64,000 nucleotides of DNA from Euleptes europaea. Taxonomy: Eukaryota > Chordata > Lepidosauria > Squamata > Sphaerodactylidae. A program made the position numbers and the translations under genes. The stretch is taken from contig NC_079325.1 in assembly GCF_029931775.1 (NCBI RefSeq), positions 39,410,673 to 39,474,672 on the forward strand, in the 5' to 3' direction. Shown here one piece after another: positions 35,001 to 44,000 of this stretch; within the stretch, counting starts at the first letter, position 1; every line of letters begins with the position of its first letter. The notes under the pieces were generated by a model. That model searched no databases and was not told the origin of the DNA. It saw only the letters and a list, made by a program, of their open reading frames with translations.

Positions 35001-38000
35001 TTCTTCAGATGCCTATTTTATTGATTTTTAAAAAACATTAAAAGATTTAGAATATATTAAATATCCAATAATTCAATAAAAACATATAAGCAGACATAAC
35101 ACTAAACACCAAGGCGGAAGCCAATAACAGTTATAGAAAGTGTGTGAAACAGACAAAATGAAATGGATATTTTACACAATTTTTTATAACCAAAATCACA
35201 GAAGAAAATGGGGAGGGGGAATCCTCTGCAGCGGTCAACCAATGTAGTGTTCACAAGTCCTCAGTCACAGAGGAACCTTTGAAGACCTCACAGGGTATTC
35301 CAGGACCCTTCCTTAAATGTTCGGCTGTCTTTTTTAACAAGTCTCCAGACCCTTTTATTTATGTGTGTTAAGTGCCATCAAGTCGCTTCCAACTCATGGC
35401 GACCCTATGAATCAATGTCCTCCAAAATGTCCTATCTGACAGCCTTGCTCAGATCTTGCAAACTGAGGGCTGTGGCTTCCTTTATTGAGTCCATCCATCC
35501 CTTGTTGGGTCATCTTCTTTTCCTGCTGCCCTCAACTTTTCCTATCATGATTGTCTTCTCCAGTGACTCCTGTCTTCTCATGTGACCAAAATACAATAGC
35601 CTCAGTTTAGTCATTTTAACTTCTAGGGTCAGTTCAGGCTTGATCTGATCTATAACCCACTGATTTGTTTTTTTGGCAGTCCACAGTATCCATAACACTC
35701 TCCTCCAACACCACATTTCAAAAGAATCTACTTTCTTCCTATCAGCTTTCTTCAATGTCCAGCTTTCACACCCATACATAGTAAAAGGGAATACAATGGC
35801 ATGAATTAACTTGAACTTGATCTTTTATTTATAGAGGCAAGGAAAAGTATACAGGCAGGTTTCTGCCCAATTGTTTAGAAAGGTTCCAAAAAAAAATTCA
35901 CAACCTCATTGGCATATTTAAAATTAATTTTATACAATTTTACTAAGCTTTAGTAAGAACATTGATATGCCATACAATTCTACAGCTTTAAATGGATTGG
36001 GCTGTTTAGGCTCTGGCTTCCTAACAGGGCATTAAAAAACACCCTCACTCTTTCTAGTGGTCATACTGCTTAGGCAAAATGGCGGTTCTAGTTTTAGGGG
36101 AAGAACCTCCCACCTGCACTTGCTCCAGAGCAGCACTGAGGCATAAGGTCTGACCCTTGGGGATCCACTCGAAGGCCTCTTCCAGGGTGCATTGAGCATC
36201 CTGCCACTTCCCGAGCCGGCAGTAGACCGCAGCAGTATTATACAGCACCTGCAGATCACACAGGAAAGAACATCTCAGCTGGATGCTGGAACATCTCTTA
36301 GGCCACACCAAATTCCTCCTCAGGAGGAAACAGAGGATGAACGCTCAGACTATAGTATTACCTTTGGTATCCCATGTAGGAAAACTTACTGTCCCAACAG
36401 ATGTGGCTGAAATTCAGCATTACAAACCTTTAGCTGATCCAGATAAGGGTGTTTGATTAGTCCCCAAACTGGGTTCAAATCCTTGCACTGCCCATTACAG
36501 TCACTGGGCAGCTGTTGAAGCTTGCTGGTTGACCTTTGGGCCATCACACATTCTTAACCTAAACTATCTCACAGGGTTGTGAGGATAAAATGAAGGAGAG
36601 AAAAACATGTAAACTGCTTTGGGCCCTCCTTGGAAAGAAAGGTAAGGACAATTAATTAATTAATTAATACTTCACTCTCAACCTACTTTTATAAGGTTAT
36701 TGCAAGAATAATGTAGAAGTAGGGAGGACCACATATCTGAGCTCCTTGGAGGACAGCAAGACGGGCAGCAAGCAGTTTTGACATACATGCTCTGGGTTTC
36801 TCTCGTTTATTATTATTATTATTTTGCATTCCCTTTAATAAGAAGGATTCCACGAGCTTGTTTTCTGGCATAAGTTAAAGGCAGCATTAGCAGTGCAAGG
36901 AACGGATCAACAACCCCCCATCGGTCAATGGTTTGGCAGAAGTGGGAAGGAGACATATCTCAGCTCCTTAGAGGACAGCAAGACAGGCAGCAGTTTTGAC
37001 CCACTTGCTCTGGGTTTCTCATTGTGTGGGACCAACGGAGCTACCATGACTAAGAAGTATCTCAGAATTTCCCTTTTTAAAACAAACTAACCCTCTTCAT
37101 TTAGAGTGATCCTAGGTGGCTCTTCCTTTGGGATACACAGGTTACAGCCATAAGCTCCATGCCCTTTCTCTGAATTTTTAGCTGTAATTTAAAAAATAAT
37201 GTTCATTTCTATCCCTTAAGAAGCTATAAGGGAAAACTGTCAAGCAGCGTCACACCCAAATTTGCATGAGTCTGCTGCCATTGTTCTAGCCAATGTATGC
37301 AAAGGTGCTGGGATGATAGACAAGTATTTAGCCACTCTTCACTTAAAAAAAACAAAAACTAATTTTATTGAAGTAAGCAAATTTAATTTTCATTTAAACA
37401 TGGCTAAGAGTCTGTGCTATAAACTAGGAGTTTGTGTGTGTGTAAAGTGCCGTCAAGCCGCAGCTGACTTATGGCGACCCCTTTTTGGAGTTTTCATGGC
37501 AAGAGACTAACAGAGGTGGTTTGCCAGTGCCTTCCTCTGCACAGCAACCCTGGTATTCCTTGGTGGTCTCCCATCCAAATACTAACCAATGCTGACCCTG
37601 CTTAGCTTCTGAGATCTGACGAGATCAGGCTTGCCTGGGCCATCCAGGTCAGGGCCAACTAGGAGGTTACTGGTTCAAATCTCACCTCTGCTATGGATTC
37701 GTTAGGTGACCCTGGACAAGCTAAAGCGCCCTAAGCTCACCCCCCAATCTGCAATAAGAAGATAATCATACTTTGCAGGGTTCTTGTAAGGATAACTGAG
37801 ATTATAGCTATGCCGTGTTTTTCATCTCTAAATCTCCGCATAAATGCCAATTAGCCCTATTATTTACTTTTTTTGCTGTTTGTACCAATTTAAGCTATTT
37901 TTAAAATATTTTTATTACCCCCCCCCATCTTTATTGAAGATGGGAAGTGAAGCTCAGAGAGAGGCTTGCTTATGTTACCTAAAGTGTTTGTGGCATTCAT

Positions 38001-41000
38001 GAGATTCAGATGGGGGCATCTCCCAGACCCACGCCCACATCTCATTATCTGAGCTACGCTCTGCACCCCTTGGAAGGCGCTTGATCATGCTGAACACCCC
38101 CTCCCCAAGCTGGCATTGTTTTTCAACCTCTCCACTGCTGCCAAATTTCTTGCAATATTCCACATGTCACTGAGGGAAGGAAGGGCTGGGGACCCACTGG
38201 AGAGCTCTCCATAGTCGAGACCTGTTAGTTATTTTCCTACCTAGAGTTGCCAGCTCTGGGTTGGGAAATACCTGGAGATTTTGGGAGTGGAGCCTGAGGA
38301 GGGCGGGGTTTGGGGAGGGGAGGGACTTCAATGCCATAGAGTCCAACTACCAAAGCAGACATTTTCTCCAGGGAAACTGATCTCTGTCGCCTGGAGATCA
38401 GTTGTAATAGAGGGAAATCTCCAGCCACCATCTGGAGGCTGGCAACCCTACTTGCTACTCAGTATTCTGCCATCACCTACCTCCCAGGCACACAACACAA
38501 ACTTCAGACCCAGCTGCTTGTAATCAATAAAGGAGTTTTTTCGGAGGTGGTCCAGAGCCAGCCGGCAGTCGTTCAGGGCTTCTTCGTACCTGCCTCGGGA
38601 AAAACAAGAAGAAAGTCTTGCTTTGAGCTTTTGTGCTAATGTAAGATCAGAACAGAGAATTCGTGTGGCATAGTAGTTACAGGTTCAAACTTTGAATGGA
38701 AGATACAGGTTCTAATAAATGGATAACGGTGCCCCAGCTACTCACTTAGCCAGGAAGTCCACAAGGAGGTTGTGAAGGCCACAGCACTTCCCTTTGTTGC
38801 CCCCATTTAAAGGTATTCATCTGCCTCTGTATATTGAGGTTCCATTTAGTCATCACGGCTGTGTTAACTTGTCGAGTCCCCCTTTCAAGCCATCTTGTGG
38901 CAGTGAATTCTATAAGTTAACTATGTGCTGTCTGAAGAAGTACTTTCATCCTGAATGTATTGCCCGCTGATTGCTTTCGGTGCCCTTACACTGAAGCAGA
39001 AATCTGGTCTGTTTAGCTCAGTGCTGTCTGCTCTGACCAGCAATGGCGGTCCAGGGGATCTTCTCCCATATCTGTATCACCAGATCCTTTAGCTGGAGAT
39101 CCCAAGAATTGAACTGGGGGTCTTCAACAGCAAAACATGTGTTCAGAGTTATACTCTCTACGTGGGCTTCTCCTGAACTCACGATTAGCACCAGCCCCTA
39201 TCCTGGGATTGTTCTTCAGAGTCTCCGTTTCCCTGCCTGATCTTCAAGGAGATAAGACTTTGGGCTTGCCTGATGGACATGATTGTGTGGTGACCTTTAA
39301 TTAGCTGATTCTCATCCCTGTGACCATACAGCAGCACTCACCTCTCCAGCCGCAGGCGGACGTAGCCTCGTTGGTAGAAGCCCACAGCTAAACACTTGTC
39401 CTTGGAAACTGCTTGGTCAAATGCCTGGAGTGGAGATGGGGGACACAAATAACATTCCCAATTAGTACTGAAGTCGCCAACCTTTTAAGATTGTGGCTGC
39501 TCCTGTGAATGTAACTGCAGCAGGGAAGGATTAATTTATCCCCCTTTTTCCTGACATGGAGATAACATGAGGGGAGATCTTCACTGGCTTCATGACAACA
39601 TGTCGGGCTGCCAAAGGCACAGGAGCAGAGATGGGTAACAATTGACACCCACCACGAATATGGCTTGTTCAGTGTTGGTAAAGATCCAAAACTTGACTGT
39701 CAGCCACTGTCAGGGCTCAGGAATGCTGGGAATGAAGCATGTGAGACAGAAAACGGTTCAGGCTTAAAATATGAGCCAATGCTGTTTATAATGCATTTCT
39801 GGGGAATTCCAGATAAGCTTTGCATAAACTAATGCACAATCCAGTGGGAAGCTATGGGTGGCCAACCTCCAGCTGGGGCCTGGAGATCTCTTGGAATTAC
39901 AATGGAACTCCAGGCTATAGAGATCAGTCCCCCTGGGGAAAAAAGGCTACTTTGGAGGGTGGACTCGGTGGCATTTTACCCTGCTGAGGTCCCTCCCCAA
40001 ACTCCACCCTTCCCAATCTCCAGCCCCAAATCTCCAGGAGTTTTCCAAACTGGAGTTGGCAATCCTTGGTGACCCTATTTGGGTGGGAAAGCAGCATATA
40101 AATGTTTTTAATAAATGCACAAAACCCTGGTGCAAGGGGACAGCAGCGGCTCACAGCTAGTTCAATGAGGCTTGTACAGCTGAACAGTCTGCTGGGTTAT
40201 GCCCGCAGTTGTATTTCCGAAAGAAAATGTGAGCCAAAGTTCAGCCCTGAGACATATCAAATTATTACGAAGAACAGTGCCTCTGATCACAGGGAAAGTG
40301 TCTTTCTGCAAGGCTGAACGCCAGCATTTTTTTTTTTTAATTTAGAATAGGATTGCCAGGTCCCTCTTCACCACCAGCAGGAGGTTTTGGGGGACAGAGC
40401 CTGAGGAGGGTGGGGTTTGGGGAGGGGAGGGGCTTCAAGTTCAACGCCATAGAGTCCAATCGCCAAAGTGGCCATTTTCTCCAGGTGAACTGATCTCTAT
40501 CGGCTGGAGATCAGTTGTAATAGCAGGAGATCTCCACTTACTACCTGGAGGTTGGCAACCCTACTCTAGAACAAAGCTTGGACCATTTTGCTTGGCATGC
40601 AGGGCTGGTCTGCTGTCCTAGGGCCCAGGGTGCGGCCTGCACTGGAAGAATCTCTGTGGCTTCGCTCACCCCCAGTGCTACATATCCAACTATCCTTGGA
40701 CTTTGTAGCATCCATCCTCCACCTGAGCTCCCTGACATTTTGTTCTTGGGAGTCAGTTGCACCCTCAGGAATAGCACAGCAAGGTTCTTCAATGGGAGGG
40801 GGAAATGGTTAAGACTGTGGCAGACTCTATGCATGGTCACTTAGCCCAGTTCCAGCCCAGTTCCAGCCCCGTTCCACCCAGGATCAAATGAACCCGCATT
40901 ACCTGGAATGAGCAGGGACTAAACTGTGTGCAAATGGATCCATGTAAACAGAAAATGTGGGTTCCTGCTGAGTAAGCCCCCCCCAGCTCCTGGTGATTGG

Positions 41001-44000
41001 TCCTTTCGAATTGACTGATGGAGGCTTCCCCCTCCCCCCCTTGTAATTTTAAAAGCATTTTTTTAAATTTTAAAAGCACTTTTTTAAAAAAAGCATTTAA
41101 AATTTTAAAAGCATTTACCGTAATTTTTTTTTAAGCATTTAAAATTTTAAAAGCATTTTTAAAAGCATTTAAAAAACGGAGCTACCTGAAAGAAGGGGGG
41201 GGGGAATCCAAGCCTCGTTTTAAAAAAGACTTTCTTTCTTTTTGTATGCAATTTTTTTATTTTTCTAAACTATTAAACACATAGTTCAGCAAATACAAAT
41301 AAACAAACATCAGAATAGATTGAATGTAACAATCTTGGCAAATGTTTTCTATCATAGGTTAACTTCCCCTACACCCTCCTCCATCTCAAAATATATTTGT
41401 ATATTCTTTTGCATAGAATTTCTAATCCTAATATTTATTTCCATTATTTATCTATCCCTTACTATAACAAAAAAGAAAACAGAAAGAAATAAGAAAAAAG
41501 GGTAAAAAGGACAACAATAATAAAAGGATTAGTAGAACAAAGTAGCATTAATTACTTCCATTAAGAAATTTTAAAAAGACTTTCTTTGGGCGAAAACGCA
41601 CGTTCGCTTTAGCCTCCTTTCTTCCCTGTTCCAGCCAGGATTCGATCCTGGGTGAAACTGGGAGGGAACGGGGCTGGAACGGGGCTGGAACTGGGCTAAG
41701 TGACCATGCGTTTTAGGCCTAATCTGCAGAGCCACTCCTCCACATTGAAGCCCGCTTGGTGACCTTGGGCCAGTCACAGTTCTCTCAAAATCCAGCCTAC
41801 ATGGAGGCAGGCAATGGCAAAACCACCTCTGAATGTCTCTCGCCTTGAAAATCCTATGGGGTCACCAGATGTCAGCTGTGACTTGACGGCGCGCGTGCAC
41901 ACACACAGAGGTTTCTTCAAAAACAAAAATACTGTTTTATCTGAGGAATTGTGTGACTGGATACCTGCTAGCGTGTCCAGCCAAATACAATCTGCAGGCT
42001 TCCCCTTCTGATTGCTGGCATGCCAATGTCTTCACAGGTAGGTATTGTGGGAAGGCTGGCACTCAAGTCACAAAGGTGGCCTACTCCAATTCTAGCTAAA
42101 CAAGAAAGAATCCAGCCTTTTTTTCTTCTTCTTTTTTTTGTGCATTGCCCAGGGGTATCATCAAGACTATGAGTGAACTGGCCTTCACATCTTGGTCCAG
42201 TATTTAGAGCTTCTAGTTCCTTTTCAGTGACATAGTTTTATACTTGAAGCCCAAAATGATGCTCATTTGAGCTAGACAGGAGGAGGAGGAGGAGGAGGAG
42301 GAGGAGGAAAAGAAGAAGAAGAAGAAGAAGAAGAAGAGGAGGAGGAGGAGGAGGAGTTAGGTTTTATATGCCAATTTTCTCTACCTTTTAAGGAGAATCT
42401 AACCGTCTTACAATCTCCTTCCCTTCCTCTCCTCACAACAGACACCTTATGAGGTGAGGCTGAGAGAGCTTGAAGAGAACGGTGACTAGCCCAAGGTCAC
42501 CCAGCTGGCTTCGTGTGTAGGAGTGGGGAAACCAACCCAGTTCACCAGATTAGCCTCCACCGCTCATGTGGAGGAGTGGGAAATCAAACCCGGTTCTCCA
42601 GATTAGAGTCCACTGCTCTTAACCACTACACCGCGCTGGCTCATTGAGAATGGAATGTGGAGGCAGAAAAATGGTATCTCTTCTGGAATCTGCCTGCTGA
42701 AGCAACTGCTTCCTGCTTTCCACTTGCACAGAACCCACCCAAGAAAGAGGCACCAAGGAGGCAGCCTGGTTCACACATGTCAGAGAATAAGGTGGGAACA
42801 AGGTGATGGCATGGACGGCACCACTTCCTCCTGCAGGTAGAGGATCGCATTTTGGAGGCTGTGCTGTGTTAAAAATGTTCTGTTTGCAGGGAGTTTTCAT
42901 TCAAAGCTGGAATCCACAAGTACAACTTATGCAACCCGTTCTACCACTTTAGGGCTCTTCCATCTCATTTGCTGGTCTGTGTGAACTGGACACGTGCCAC
43001 TGCTCTTTACCGTAAAAAGAAATGCGGCACAGCTCAGACCTGCCAGGAGGTGACAGGGGCCTTTCTTTTGGACCTGGAAACTTGGCTTGCTTAATTCTAG
43101 ACGAGCGGTATAGGTTCTCTTTGGACATGTTCAGAAGCATGCTCTTTAAATAACCATTCATGATAAAGGAGGGGGAGGATCTGGGTCTGCCTAACGCTGG
43201 CAAATTCCACAATTTGGGGATGGTGCTGACTCATTTCTCCTGAGACTCATAACTTTGCTTAGCACCTGCTCCTCCCAGATATTTCTTGCTTCTCTGGAAA
43301 GTGAGATATCATTCTCCACTCTGTGCCTCTCGTGTTAAAACTGTATTGCTTTTCATTGCCTCTTCACACACTGTATCTTCGATGCACACTTAAGATTTTT
43401 GTTTTCCTATACTCATAAAAAGGCTAACAGTTTCAATGAACATAGAAGGATTTATCTCTGTGTGGGATGGCAAAGTAAATGTGACAAATGTGATTCAAAG
43501 CACGTGTGCTGTACAGGTGTGCTTCTTAAAGAGCAAGGATTTCCTGGAGTTAAGATAAGCAAATCTGACTGGATCAGACCAAGGATCCATCTAGTCCAGT
43601 ATCCAGTTTTGCAAAGCAATAAACCAGATACCCTGTACGGTATACCAGCAAGGCATGGAAAGCCAAGCTGCCCTGTTTTGTTGCCGTCACCAGGAACTGG
43701 TATTTAGAGGTATACCACCTCTGAATATGGTTCCTTTTAGCTATCCTGACTAGAAGAAGAAGAAGAGTTACTTTTTATATGCCGACTTTTTCTACCACTT
43801 AAGGGATACTCAAACTGGCTTACAATCACCTTCCCTTCCCCACAACAGACACCCTGTGAGGTGGGTGGGAGTGAGAGAGGTCTAACAGAGCTGTGACTTG
43901 CCCAAGGTCACCCAGCTGGCCTTGTGTGTAGGAGTGGGGAAACAAACCCAGTTCACCAGATTAGTCTCCTCCGCTCAAGTGGAGGAGTGGGGAATCGAAC

